A DNA stretch of 64,000 bases from Variovorax sp. PMC12. GTDB lineage: Bacteria; Pseudomonadota; Gammaproteobacteria; Burkholderiales; Burkholderiaceae_C. Below the pieces are notes generated by a model. The model made no database searches and was not told the origin of the DNA. It saw only the letters and a program-made list of their open reading frames with translations. The stretch is from the NCBI RefSeq assembly GCF_003019815.1, contig NZ_CP027773.1:3866001-3930000 (forward strand). The letters are read 5' to 3'. Positions 46,942 to 57,369 of this stretch are shown in pieces (the first letter of the stretch is position 1; each line of letters opens with the position of its first letter). Both the position numbers and the translations under genes were made by a program.

Positions 46942-46966
46942 GGTGCATTTCCTTGGGAAATGCACC
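46942..46966. promoter_or_regulatory. Perfect 11-bp inverted repeat GGTGCATTTCC-TTG-GGAAATGCACC
   Basis: The 25-base hairpin or operator lies between the two HutC-like sites in the divergent region of the transporter and recQ. It has no T-run, so it is more likely a binding site for another regulator than a terminator. It is not in the NtrC arrangement (GCAC outside, GTGC inside). Confidence 0.55.
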
Positions 46967-46972
46967 GATTTG

Positions 46973-46985
46973 CTGTCTAGACAAG
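46973..46985. promoter_or_regulatory. HutC-like operator CTGTCTAGACAAG
   Basis: The third match to the HutC pattern, 66 bases from the second. The TGTCTAGACA core is a perfect 10-base palindrome. It may cooperate with the 46907 site on the transporter promoter; it also lies upstream of recQ, 119 bases from the chosen start. Confidence 0.65.
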
Positions 46986-47104
46986 AAAGAGCGCGGGACG
47001 GGGGCGACCATTGCAAACCTCGTGCCACGGCCACTCGGGTGCCACTGGGGGACAATCGACGGCCCGCGCCCCTCAGCCACTTTCCGCCCCTCACTCCCCC
47101 GCCT

Positions 47105-48997
<1,893 letters not shown>

Positions 48998-49017
48998 CGA
49001 AAAAAGAGAGCGCGGCC

Positions 49018-49899
49018 TTGGACACCCGGCAGATGCGCTGCGTCGTCGCGATTGCCGAGGCCGGCAGTCTCACCAAGGCCGCCGAGCGGCTGGGCCTGGC
49101 ACAGCCGGCACTCACGCAGACGCTGAACCGGCTGGAGCAGGAACTCGGCACGCGGCTGTTCACGCGCTCGCGCCGCGGCGCCGCGCTGACCGATGCGGGC
49201 CTGGCCGTCATCGACGACATGCGCGCCAGCCTGGCCTACGGCGACACGGCCGCCGAGCGCGCCCGCGCAATGGGCGCCGGGCGCGCGGGCCGGCTCACGA
49301 TCGGCTTCGTGACGCACGCCGTCTACGAGGTGCTGCCGAACGCGCTGCGCCGGCTGCGCGCCGGGCATCCGCAGCTCGACGTGGTGCTGCGCGAGATGAG
49401 CAATGCCGAGCAGGTGGCGGCGCTGGAGGGCGGGCGCATCGACATCGCGCTGCTGCATCCGCCGGTGTCGGTGTCGGCCCGGGTGCACGAGCTGCGACTG
49501 GGCGAGGAGTCGCTGATCGCCGCGCTGCCGGCCGCATGGCCGCTGGAGGCGGACGGCTGCGTGTCGCTCGCCGACATCGCGCGGCACGGGCTGGTGTGGT
49601 TCCCGGAGCAGCAGATCCCCGCCCTGCGCGCGCAGCTGCTGGGCGCGCTGCGCCGCGCCGGCCACGAGACGCGGGTGGTGCAGGACGCCAACCGCACGCT
49701 GACGGTGCTGTCATGCGTGGCGGCGGGCCTGGGCTGGTCGCTGCTGCCGCGCTCGGTGCGCGCGCTGCGGCACGAGGGCGTGCGCTATGCCGAGGTGCGC
49801 GATGGCGCGGGCTTGCCGCCCTTCGAACTGTCGGCGCTGTGGCTGGCGCGCTCGCGCCCGACCTTTGCCGATGCGTTCGCGGCGATGCTGCGCGGCTGA
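49018..49899 (+). CDS. LysR-family regulator following recQ
   Basis: The 293-residue protein begins DTRQMRCVVAIAEAGSLTKA, the usual LysR helix-turn-helix start, with QPALTQTLNRLEQELGTRLF at about residues 27-46. The effector domain follows from about 90. The start is probably TTG at 49018; an ATG at 49033 would cut into the first helix. It ends two bases before the convergent Bug gene at 49902, so it likely regulates the Bug-amidohydrolase pair. No operator near its own start was seen. Confidence 0.9.
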   Translation: MDTRQMRCVVAIAEAGSLTKAAERLGLAQPALTQTLNRLEQELGTRLFTRSRRGAALTDAGLAVIDDMRASLAYGDTAAERARAMGAGRAGRLTIGFVTHAVYEVLPNALRRLRAGHPQLDVVLREMSNAEQVAALEGGRIDIALLHPPVSVSARVHELRLGEESLIAALPAAWPLEADGCVSLADIARHGLVWFPEQQIPALRAQLLGALRRAGHETRVVQDANRTLTVLSCVAAGLGWSLLPRSVRALRHEGVRYAEVRDGAGLPPFELSALWLARSRPTFADAFAAMLRG

Positions 49900-49901
49900 C
49901 G

Positions 49902-50894
49902 TCAATCCATCTGGATCCTGTTGTCCTTCGCGAGCTTGGTCCACTTGGCGATCTCGGCGCGGCGGAAGCCGTCGAGTTCGGCGGGGCTGGAGCCGATCAC
50001 CTCGGCACCCAGCGCTTCGAGCCGGCCGCGCACCTCGGGGTCCTTGAGCGTGGCCGCGAACTCCTTCGAGAGCCGTTCGGCCACAGGCGCGGGCGTGCCG
50101 GCCGGCACGAACACCGCGTTCCATTCGTAGACCTCGTAGCCGGGCAGGCCGGCCTCCGCCACGGTGGGCAGCTGCGGCAGGGCCGGCGCGCGCGCCTTGC
50201 CGGTCACGGCCAGCGGGCGCAGCTTGCCGTCCTTGATGAAGGGCAGGCTCGAAGCCAGGCTGGCGAAGAACACCGGCACATGCCCCGACATCACGTCGGT
50301 GAGCGCGGGACCGCCGCCCTTGTAGGCCACGTGCGTCATCTGCACGCCGGCCATCGAGGTGAACAGCTCGCCCGCCAGGTGCTGCGCCGAGCCGTTGCCC
50401 GACGAGGCGTAGTTGATGGCGCCCGGCTTCGCCCTGGCCTGCGCGATCAGGTCGGCCACGCTCTTGATCGGCGCCGACGGATTCACCACCAGCACGTTGG
50501 GCACCCTCACCAGCAGCGACACCGGCGCCAGTTCGCGCAGGGTGTCGAAGGGCATCTTGCGCAGCGCCGGGTTCTGCGCGTGGTTGGAGGCGTCGAGCAG
50601 CACGGTGTAGCCGTCGGGCGCGCTCTTGGCGACGAGGTCGCCGCCGATGGCGCCACCGGCGCCGCCGCGGTTGTCGATCACCACCGGCTGGCCCAGCTTC
50701 ACCGACAGCTTGGGCGCGACGATGCGCGCCACCGCGTCGACCGTGCCGCCCGGCGGATAGCTGACGACCAGCCGCACCGGCTTGGAAGGCCATGTCTCGG
50801 CATGGGCGCAGAAACCGCTCAGCAGCAGGGCCGCGCCCGCGAGGGCGAGGGGAATGGCGCGCAGCAGTCGCGCGCGCGGAATTTCGTTGGTCAT
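49902..50894 (-). CDS. Bug/TctC-family tripartite tricarboxylate binding protein
   Basis: The 330-residue precursor has a signal peptide to about residue 32 (FCAHA-ET) and the Bug pattern WPSKPVRLVVSYPPGG, then VVIDNRGGAGGAIGGD and NYASSGNGSAQHLAGELF. Bug proteins bind carboxylates; the partner TctAB membrane genes are not here, which is normal for the many orphan Bug genes of this bacterial group. The ATG at 50894 overlaps the amidohydrolase stop in ATGA, so its ligand may be that enzyme's substrate. Confidence 0.94.
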   Translation of the reverse strand: MTNEIPRARLLRAIPLALAGAALLLSGFCAHAETWPSKPVRLVVSYPPGGTVDAVARIVAPKLSVKLGQPVVIDNRGGAGGAIGGDLVAKSAPDGYTVLLDASNHAQNPALRKMPFDTLRELAPVSLLVRVPNVLVVNPSAPIKSVADLIAQARAKPGAINYASSGNGSAQHLAGELFTSMAGVQMTHVAYKGGGPALTDVMSGHVPVFFASLASSLPFIKDGKLRPLAVTGKARAPALPQLPTVAEAGLPGYEVYEWNAVFVPAGTPAPVAERLSKEFAATLKDPEVRGRLEALGAEVIGSSPAELDGFRRAEIAKWTKLAKDNRIQMD

Positions 50895-51730
50895 TTGTCG
50901 ATGTCTCCTGTCTTGAACTTGAACAACCTGGCGGGCGTCTCGACCAGGATGCGGCGCCGCGCGGCGGCGTCGGGCACCCAGTCGGCCAGCGCCGCATGGG
51001 CGGCGGCATAGTCGGCAATCTCGCGGTGCTGGGTGTGCGGCCAGTCGCTGCCCCACACCAGGCGATCGGGGCCGAAGGCCTTCAGCAGCGCCTGGGCGGC
51101 GTCGCGCGCGGCGGCGGCTTCGGAGGCCACGGGCCAGTTGCGGTAGGCGGCCGAGAGCTTCACCCAGACGCGCCCGCAGGCCGCGGCATCGAGCAGCCAG
51201 GCAAAGCCTTCGTCGGAAGATGCAGGCGCCGATGCGGGCCGGCCGAAGTGGTCCACCACCAGCGCGCAGCCGGCGTCGAGCACGGCTTGCGCGGCCAGCG
51301 GAAGGTCGCGCGATTCGCGGTGCAGCTCCACATGCCAGTCCAATGCGCGCACGCGGGCGAAGAGCCGCCGCCAGCCGGGCTGCGAGAAATCGGGCAGCGG
51401 CATGCCCACGAGGTTGAGGCGGATGCCGCAGACACCGGCGGCGGCCATCGCCTGCAGCGTGGCGCCGTCAACGCCCGGGTCGACCACGGCAACGCCGCGC
51501 AGGCGTTCCGGGCACGCATGCAGCGCGTCGATCAGGAAGCGGTTGTCAGTGCCGAGAAAGCTGGGCTGCACCAGCACGCCGTGCGAGACGCCGTGCGCAT
51601 CGAGAAGCCCGAGATATTCATCCAGCGTGGCGTCGTAGTCGGGCGCATGCCGGCGCGTCGCCGCCAGGGGCAGGCCGCGCACGAACACGTGGGCATGGCT
51701 GTCGACGGCGGTGATGGCGGCGGAGGGCAC
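50891..51730 (-). CDS. Amidohydrolase 2 family (TIM-barrel) hydrolase
   Basis: The 279-residue protein has the metal motif DSHAHVF near residue 10, the HVELHRES segment, VVDHFGRP and the late WGSDWPHTQH, which is the signature of the amidohydrolase-2 branch that includes 2-pyrone-4,6-dicarboxylate and 4-sulfomuconolactone hydrolases. The substrate is probably a lactone or dicarboxylate, but this cannot be read from the sequence. It is the first gene of a two-gene unit with the Bug binding protein. Confidence 0.9.
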   Translation of the reverse strand: MPSAAITAVDSHAHVFVRGLPLAATRRHAPDYDATLDEYLGLLDAHGVSHGVLVQPSFLGTDNRFLIDALHACPERLRGVAVVDPGVDGATLQAMAAAGVCGIRLNLVGMPLPDFSQPGWRRLFARVRALDWHVELHRESRDLPLAAQAVLDAGCALVVDHFGRPASAPASSDEGFAWLLDAAACGRVWVKLSAAYRNWPVASEAAAARDAAQALLKAFGPDRLVWGSDWPHTQHREIADYAAAHAALADWVPDAAARRRILVETPARLFKFKTGDIDK

Positions 51731-51757
51731 GGCGTTGTCTCTGGCGGAATCGTTGTG

Positions 51758-51777
51758 CGTCCGCGAGGTTGCGGACG
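51758..51777. promoter_or_regulatory. Inverted repeat CGTCCGC-N6-GCGGACG upstream of the amidohydrolase gene
   Basis: Perfect 7-base arms with a 6-base spacer lie 27 bases before the amidohydrolase ATG, in the 127-base gap to the nucleoside hydrolase gene. It is a candidate operator; no regulator is assigned, though the LysR at 49018 is near. Confidence 0.4.
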
Positions 51778-51857
51778 TGGGCGAGTATCCGAAGGACGGC
51801 GCCTGCCTGGAACGTATCTCCCGGTTGTGTTTGGATAAGCGTGGCTTATGGAACCGT

Positions 51858-53042
51858 TCAGTTCGCAGCCGGCAGCGTGATGGGCACCGGCCGCGTCAGC
51901 AGGTCGACATAGAGCTCGAAGAAGCGCGCGTTGTCGAACTTCTTCACCACGGTCATCTTCTGCAGCGTGGGGCCGGAGGGCTGCGAGGAATAGCCGATGG
52001 AGCGCCCGTTGTCGGGCGCGCCGGGCCTGGCGATCACGTCGACGTAGCGGTCGACCGTCTGGGTGGCGTAGCTCGGGTCGATCAGGTAGGCCAGCGTGAG
52101 GGTGTCCCAGATGTTCTGGGTGTAGTTCGGGTTGGTCTCGAAGCCGTTCTTGCCGTCGAAGCCATAGCCGTTGAGCTTCTGGAACACGTCGGTCACGGCC
52201 GTGGGCTTGGCCGGGTGCGCGATGCGGTCGTAGATGGGCTTGGTGAGGAACACGGTGTCGGTCACGTCCAGCGGCACCACCACCTGCGGGATCGGCAGGC
52301 GCACCACGAACTGCGCGGCGTCGGGGTCGAACCACCAGTTGAATTCCGCCGCCTTGGTGGTGTTGCCCGGCACGTCGATGGCGCCGCCCATGTAGATGAT
52401 CTGCTTGATGAGCGGCACGATCTCGGGGTTCTGCTTGACCGCGAGCGCGATGTTGGTGAGCGGGCCGATGGCCAGGATGGTGATCTCGCCGGGGTTGGCC
52501 TTCACCGTGTCGACGATGAAATCGACCGCGCCCTTGCGCTGCGCCACGGTGTGGGTGGCAAAGCCGTCGGGCGAGGGCTTGAGGTCGGCGTCGGTCCTGG
52601 GCTCCGGTCCGCCCCAGGCGCCCAGGTAGCCGTCGCCGCCGGCACCCGCGGCCAGCTCGGCCTGCACGTCGGCATAGGTGTGGTTGAGCGCGTAGTTGGC
52701 TCCCACGTAGACGCCGATGCGGTCGCCCACGCCGAGCCGCTCGACCGACTTCAGCGCATCGGCCACGCCCTGCCTGAGCCACTGGTTGCCCGAAACCACG
52801 CTGATGCCCATGACCTGCACCTTGCCCTGCGCCTGCAGCTGCGCGGCCATGACGCCGAGCTGCCCGTCGTCGCTCATGGTGTTGTAGTCGCTGTCGATGA
52901 TGATCTTCTGCGCGGTGGGCGCGGGCGTGCCACCGAAGCCCGGGCCGAGGCCGATGCCTCCGCCTCCCCCGCCGCCACCACCACCGCAACCAGCCAGCAC
53001 CGCGATGACGACGATGAACATCGTCCCGATCCATTTGCGCAT
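51858..53042 (-). CDS. Lipoprotein nucleoside hydrolase (IUNH family)
   Basis: The 394-residue protein is an inosine-uridine hydrolase-fold protein with a lipoprotein leader: VIAVLAGC with the lipidated Cys19, followed by ten glycines. The calcium-binding aspartates are present in a modified form, Asp50, Asp52, Asp58 and Asp59 (DSDYNTMSDD; the usual form is DTDPGxDDA). Later family segments include ILAIGPLTNIALAV and the FNWWFDPDA region. It should cleave nucleosides on the outside of the cell membrane. Three overlapping palindromes of LacI/PurR type lie just upstream. Confidence 0.9.
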   Translation of the reverse strand: MRKWIGTMFIVVIAVLAGCGGGGGGGGGGIGLGPGFGGTPAPTAQKIIIDSDYNTMSDDGQLGVMAAQLQAQGKVQVMGISVVSGNQWLRQGVADALKSVERLGVGDRIGVYVGANYALNHTYADVQAELAAGAGGDGYLGAWGGPEPRTDADLKPSPDGFATHTVAQRKGAVDFIVDTVKANPGEITILAIGPLTNIALAVKQNPEIVPLIKQIIYMGGAIDVPGNTTKAAEFNWWFDPDAAQFVVRLPIPQVVVPLDVTDTVFLTKPIYDRIAHPAKPTAVTDVFQKLNGYGFDGKNGFETNPNYTQNIWDTLTLAYLIDPSYATQTVDRYVDVIARPGAPDNGRSIGYSSQPSGPTLQKMTVVKKFDNARFFELYVDLLTRPVPITLPAAN

Positions 53043-53089
53043 CTGCTTCTCCTAAGCGTTTGGTTTTCAGTCGAGAAAATCTGAAATAC

Positions 53090-53122
53090 AAACGTTTCGC
53101 AAAGGTTTGCGCAAACGTTTGC
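53090..53122. promoter_or_regulatory. Three adjoining LacI/PurR-type palindromes upstream of the nucleoside hydrolase
   Basis: AAACGTTT is at 53090-53097, CGCAAA-GG-TTTGCG at 53098-53111 and the perfect 12-base GCAAACGTTTGC at 53111-53122. The last closely resembles the PurR/LacI-family consensus core. They lie 48-80 bases before the ATG at 53042, a place suited to a repressor of nucleoside use. Confidence 0.65.
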
Positions 53123-53195
53123 CAAACTTTAGGGCGCAAGCCGGCAGCCTGGCAAGCGCTCCGGCTCAGGGTTTTCCGCGGGGCGGGGTGGAGGG

Positions 53196-54818
53196 TCAGC
53201 CCGGGCTGGGCGCGAAGTCGAGCAGGCGGTTGCGGCGCAGCGGCGACTGGTCGATAAGGAAAGGCGTCTCGGCTTCGGCCGGCTCGGCCTTCTCCAGGCC
53301 GCGCGCCATGGCCTTGGCCATCGGCACCGGGCAGGAGCCTCCGCTGCGCAGCGCGAGGGCCGCGGCCAGCCGGGCTTCGTTCGGGTCGCCGAGCTGGTGG
53401 TCGTAGTCGTCGGCCACGGCGCAGTTGGGCGCGAAGCCGTCGCCGTAGTCGCCGAAGCCCTGCTGGTTCACGCCCTTCACCTGGATCGCGAAGTAGGTGG
53501 TGCCGCAGTTGTCCTGCGGGTAGAAGCCGTAGGGCTTGCCGCAGGTGGTGCCGCCGACGAGGTTGACCGTCACGCCCACGCCGCGCAGGCTGTTGATGAC
53601 CGACTCGCTGGCCGAGCAGGTGTCGGGGCTGGTCAGCACGGTCACACGCGGCAGGCCGAGCGACGGCAGCGCCGCGCCGGTGCGGCTGGTGCTGTAGAAC
53701 GGCATCAGGCTCTGCGCCACCGAGAGGCGGAACGGGTTCTTGTCGTTGAAGGTCAGCAGCTCGAAGGTCTTGCCCGCCGTGGCCGACGGCGCGGCGATCA
53801 TGTAGGCCAGCCGGCTGGCAATGGCCAGCTGGCCGCCGCCGTTGTAGCGCATGTCGAGCACGAGGTCCTGGATGCCGCCGGGGCTGGCCTTGAAGGTGTT
53901 CACCGCATCGATGAGCTTCTGCTCGGAAGTCGTGATGTGGTCGTTGAACAGCAGGTAGCCCACCTTGGTGCCGCCACCCACGTCGAGGACCTTGACGTTC
54001 TGCACGGGCGTGCTCGTGACGTTGGCCGCCGCAAGGGGGAAGGACGTGGCCGGATCGTTGCCCAGCTTGAAGGTGAAGTTGTGCGACTCGCCCACGGTCT
54101 TCGGCGAGAGCGCGTTGTTGATCGTGGCGGCGTTGGCGGCTCCGGTCGCATTGACGAAATCGACGCCGTCCACGCTCAGCAGCCTGGCGCCGCGCTTGAG
54201 CCCGGCGAGGTCGGCAGGCGAGCCGGGCTCGACGAGGACCACGCGCAGTTCGCGCGGCGGGCTGGTGGCGATGGAAACGAACTCCGCGCCGTAGCTGACC
54301 GACACGCCGGCCTGCGAGAGCTGGCGGTATGCCTCGGTGTCGTACACGAAGTGGAAGCGGTCCTTGGGCCTGCCCGACGACGTGGTGAGCGGCGTCTTGA
54401 GCACGTTGAACCATGCGACGGGCGTGGCGTAGTCGGAAGCCTTGAGCGTGGCCGGCACCTCGCTGTACCAGAGGTAGGTCTCGTCGATCCAGGCGCGCAC
54501 CCAGCTCTTCTCGTTGTCCAGGGAGCCGGCGCTGTCGGGATAGGCCCGGCCGGTCTCCGGATTGGTGCCGGTGCGCGGCGCGGCGCAGAGGCCGGCGACC
54601 GATGACGATGGCACGATGCCCGTGCTGTTGCTGGCGGGCGGCGTGGTGACGGGGGGCGTGGCAGCGGGCACGAGACCGATCGGCAAGCCGCCGCCGCCAC
54701 CACCTCCTCCGCCTCCCCCGCCGCAGGCCGCCACGAGGCAAGCCGCTGCAAGCGCCGCACATGCCGCCCACGCCCCTGACCGCGGCGAGCGCCGCACGTC
54801 GACCTTGCGAAATTCCAT
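53196..54818 (-). CDS. Lipoprotein S41-family peptidase with PDZ domain
   Basis: The 540-residue protein has a lipobox (LVAAC, Cys32) followed by twelve glycines. A helical N-terminal part (about 85-160), a PDZ-like domain (about 175-240, with VLVEPGSPADLAGLKRG) and an S41 protease core follow. The catalytic serine is in TCSASES (Ser402) with Lys429 27 residues on (TCGKPYG), as in tail-specific proteases. Several cysteines suggest disulfides in an exported protein. It likely trims or degrades envelope proteins. Confidence 0.9.
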   Translation of the reverse strand: MEFRKVDVRRSPRSGAWAACAALAAACLVAACGGGGGGGGGGGGLPIGLVPAATPPVTTPPASNSTGIVPSSSVAGLCAAPRTGTNPETGRAYPDSAGSLDNEKSWVRAWIDETYLWYSEVPATLKASDYATPVAWFNVLKTPLTTSSGRPKDRFHFVYDTEAYRQLSQAGVSVSYGAEFVSIATSPPRELRVVLVEPGSPADLAGLKRGARLLSVDGVDFVNATGAANAATINNALSPKTVGESHNFTFKLGNDPATSFPLAAANVTSTPVQNVKVLDVGGGTKVGYLLFNDHITTSEQKLIDAVNTFKASPGGIQDLVLDMRYNGGGQLAIASRLAYMIAAPSATAGKTFELLTFNDKNPFRLSVAQSLMPFYSTSRTGAALPSLGLPRVTVLTSPDTCSASESVINSLRGVGVTVNLVGGTTCGKPYGFYPQDNCGTTYFAIQVKGVNQQGFGDYGDGFAPNCAVADDYDHQLGDPNEARLAAALALRSGGSCPVPMAKAMARGLEKAEPAEAETPFLIDQSPLRRNRLLDFAPSPG

Positions 54819-54862
54819 CTGCTGCTCCTCCTCCTCGTGTCCGCGCCGGCGGACGGGTGTTC

Positions 54863-54915
54863 CGCTTGGAGGGAGAAGGCTCGCCTTCCAAGCGCTCCTG
54901 CGGGTTTCGAACCCG
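54863..54915 (-). terminator. Two adjacent hairpins after the AAA+ ATPase gene
   Basis: CGCTTGGA/TCCAAGCG with an inner AAGGC/GCCTT (54863-54894) and CGGGTT-TCG-AACCCG (54901-54915) lie in the 120-base gap. There is no long T-run. They may end the ATPase transcript, which reaches them first. Confidence 0.5.
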
Positions 54916-54938
54916 GTTCTTCTATCTGCCGTCCGCGG

Positions 54939-57263
54939 CTACTGCAGGAAGCCCATGCCGCGTGACTCGCGCACTTCGGGCTTGATGCGGTGCTCGGCCT
55001 CGAGCTGGTCGAGGAATTCGTCCGCCGAGAACTCGGTCGCGAGAATATCGGTCTGCCGTTTCACGGCCGCGAAATCCCCTGGGCACAGCTGTGTCAATTG
55101 CGCGAGCCGCGCCTGCATGGCACCCGTGATGCGCCCGGCATCGCCCGCCAGCGCCTCGGTCACGAACATGCGTTCGCGCTGCGCGGAGGTAAGCGGCATG
55201 AACTTGATCTTGAAGGTGAAGCGCCGCAGCGCCGCCTGGTCGAGCCGCTCGAGCAGGTTGGTGGTGCAGACGAAAACGCCGTTGAAGCGCTCCATGCCCT
55301 GCAGCATCTCGTTGACCTCGGTGACCTCGTAGGTGCGCTGCGCGCCTCGGCGGTCCTGCAGGAAGCTGTCGGCCTCGTCGAGCAGCAGCACGGCCTTTTC
55401 GTTCTCGGCCTCGCGGAACATGGCGGCCATGTTCTGCTCGGTCTCGCCGACGTACTTGCTCATGAGGTCGCTGGCCTGCTTGATGATGAGCGGGCGGGCC
55501 AGGGCCTTGGCGATGTGCTCGGCCAGCGCGGTCTTGCCGGTGCCGGGCGCGCCGTAGAAGCACAGCGTGCCGTGGCCGCGCGCCTTCAGCGCCTGGACGA
55601 TGCGCGGTATCTCGAAGCGCGTTTCGACATTGAGCATGTCGAGGTCGTAGGTGGTGACGCTGCGGCGCTCGCCGCGGCCGGTGTCGAGCGTGCCCAGTGC
55701 GAGGTCGGCATTGCGCAGCTGGCGTTCGATGAGCGCCTCGACGGAGGCGTCGTCGGTCTTCGCGAGCCCTGCGAAGCGCACGGCGGTGCGGATCTGCGCG
55801 GGCGTGAGGCCCTTGCGCTCCGCCAGCTTGGCCGTGAAGGCCTCGGACACGACCACGCCTTCGAGCGTCTTCTTCACGAGCTGCTCGCGCGCGCCGGGCG
55901 GCGGCGACTTGAGTTCGAGGTGGTAGGCAAAGCGGCGGCGGAAGGCCGGATCGATCTGCTCGATGCGGTTGGTGACCCACAGCGTGGGCACGGGGTTGGC
56001 CTCGAGGATCTGGTTGACCCAGGCCTTGCCGCTGACGCTGCCGCTGGTGGGCGCGGGAATCTGCTCGGCGCGCGCCATGAACTGCGCAGCCTCCGTGCTG
56101 ATGGGCGGGAAGACGTCCTCGACCTCGTCGAACAGCAAGGCGGCCTGCGCGCTGCCCTTGAGGAACACCTGCGCGATCTGCAGCGAGCGGTAGCGGTCGC
56201 GCCCGCTGAGCGAGTTGCCGTCGCGGTCCGCGTATTCGACTTCGAAGAGCTCCAGCCCCGCCGCTTGCGCGACGACCTTGGCCAGCTCGGTCTTGCCGGT
56301 GCCAGGCGGCCCGTAGAGCAGCACGTTGACGCCGGGCTCCTTGCGCGCGACGGCCGCGCGCAACAGGGTGACGAGCATCTGCGCGTCTTCCTGCACGAAC
56401 GAGAAGTCGTGCGGCGTGAGCGCGCTCTTGGCCGAGGGCCGCGTGAACACGGCCATCAGCTCGTTGTGGTCGCGGTATTCGCGCATGAGCACCGGTGGCA
56501 GCTTCTCGCTGACCTTCATGAGGTCGGCGAGATCGGTGATGTTGTGCTCTGAGATGAGGTTCTCGACGAGGCCGATGCGTTCGAGCCGCGAACCCGCGCG
56601 CAGCGCCTCGCCGACTTCGCTCGCATTCACGCCCGCGATGTCGGCGATGGCGGCATAGGCCTCGGGTGCGTTGTTGACCTTGAACTCGACCAGCAGCGAA
56701 CGCAGGTCGCGCTGGTAGCGCGCGAGCGTGCCGTACAGCAGCAGCGCGCGCTCTGCCTTGTTGAGCTGGAGCAGGCCCGCGAGCGCGTCGATGTTCTTCT
56801 CGACCAATGTCGACTGCTTGCGCAGTGCATGCGTGAGCCAGTCGCGCGTGACGGCCAGCACCGAGAGCAGGTCCTTGGGCTGGTCCTTGGCGTATTCGTC
56901 AAGGTAGAAGAACAACGTGCCCTCTTCGTACGGGCCGCGCCACACGCCGTGGCGTTCCAGCAGCGTGCGGCCGTCGAAGTCTTCGACGCCCTTCCATGCC
57001 TCGTTGCCGGCGCAGCGGCGCCCGAGGAATTCGCGCAGCCGCTGCAGCACTGCCGCGGGCCACACCAGGTGCCGGCCAGTGAGCGACAGCAGGCCGTTGA
57101 TGTCGCGCCGCACGTTGAAGCGCGGCCCCTGCTTGGCAGCGAGCGTCAGCACGAAGTGCGAGCACATGAGCTCGAGCACCGGCGCCTCCTTGAGGCCGGG
57201 CGACGGCAATGCCTGCCCGCGCACCGCAGCAGCCACCACATCGACACCCGCACGCTTCGCCAT
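54939..57263 (-). CDS. Tandem AAA+ ATPase of unknown role
   Basis: The 774-residue protein has an N-terminal helical region of about 280 residues without a recognised domain, then two AAA+ modules. The first has Walker A at 318-326 (GPPGTGKTE), Walker B LLFDEVED and the sensor WVTNR; the second has Walker A at 571-578 (GAPGTGKT), Walker B LLLDEADS and sensor CTTN. Arginine-finger candidates follow in each (FRRRFAY, LRRFTFK). Both sites look active. No signal peptide or membrane segment is seen. It is monocistronic and divergent from the threonine dehydratase gene. Remodelling of a protein complex is the general role of such ATPases; the target is unknown. Confidence 0.88.
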   Translation of the reverse strand: MAKRAGVDVVAAAVRGQALPSPGLKEAPVLELMCSHFVLTLAAKQGPRFNVRRDINGLLSLTGRHLVWPAAVLQRLREFLGRRCAGNEAWKGVEDFDGRTLLERHGVWRGPYEEGTLFFYLDEYAKDQPKDLLSVLAVTRDWLTHALRKQSTLVEKNIDALAGLLQLNKAERALLLYGTLARYQRDLRSLLVEFKVNNAPEAYAAIADIAGVNASEVGEALRAGSRLERIGLVENLISEHNITDLADLMKVSEKLPPVLMREYRDHNELMAVFTRPSAKSALTPHDFSFVQEDAQMLVTLLRAAVARKEPGVNVLLYGPPGTGKTELAKVVAQAAGLELFEVEYADRDGNSLSGRDRYRSLQIAQVFLKGSAQAALLFDEVEDVFPPISTEAAQFMARAEQIPAPTSGSVSGKAWVNQILEANPVPTLWVTNRIEQIDPAFRRRFAYHLELKSPPPGAREQLVKKTLEGVVVSEAFTAKLAERKGLTPAQIRTAVRFAGLAKTDDASVEALIERQLRNADLALGTLDTGRGERRSVTTYDLDMLNVETRFEIPRIVQALKARGHGTLCFYGAPGTGKTALAEHIAKALARPLIIKQASDLMSKYVGETEQNMAAMFREAENEKAVLLLDEADSFLQDRRGAQRTYEVTEVNEMLQGMERFNGVFVCTTNLLERLDQAALRRFTFKIKFMPLTSAQRERMFVTEALAGDAGRITGAMQARLAQLTQLCPGDFAAVKRQTDILATEFSADEFLDQLEAEHRIKPEVRESRGMGFLQ

Positions 57264-57369
57264 CAGGCAACCTCCAACGAGGAAAATCTCGGAGAGACCA
57301 TAACGCAGACTTTTGGCTTCGGGAAGACCAGCAAACGGTAAAAACCCTCATGGTGCGATTCCAGCCACA

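Noticed and set aside
46942..46966. A sigma-54 promoter or NtrC site
   Set aside because: GG and GC elements are off the required spacing by one base, and the palindrome has the half-sites in the opposite order from NtrC sites.
54898..54920. GGTTCGAAACC-like sequence resembling a tRNA T-arm
   Set aside because: No anticodon or D-arm can be formed next to it; it is the stem CGGGTT/AACCCG after the ATPase gene.
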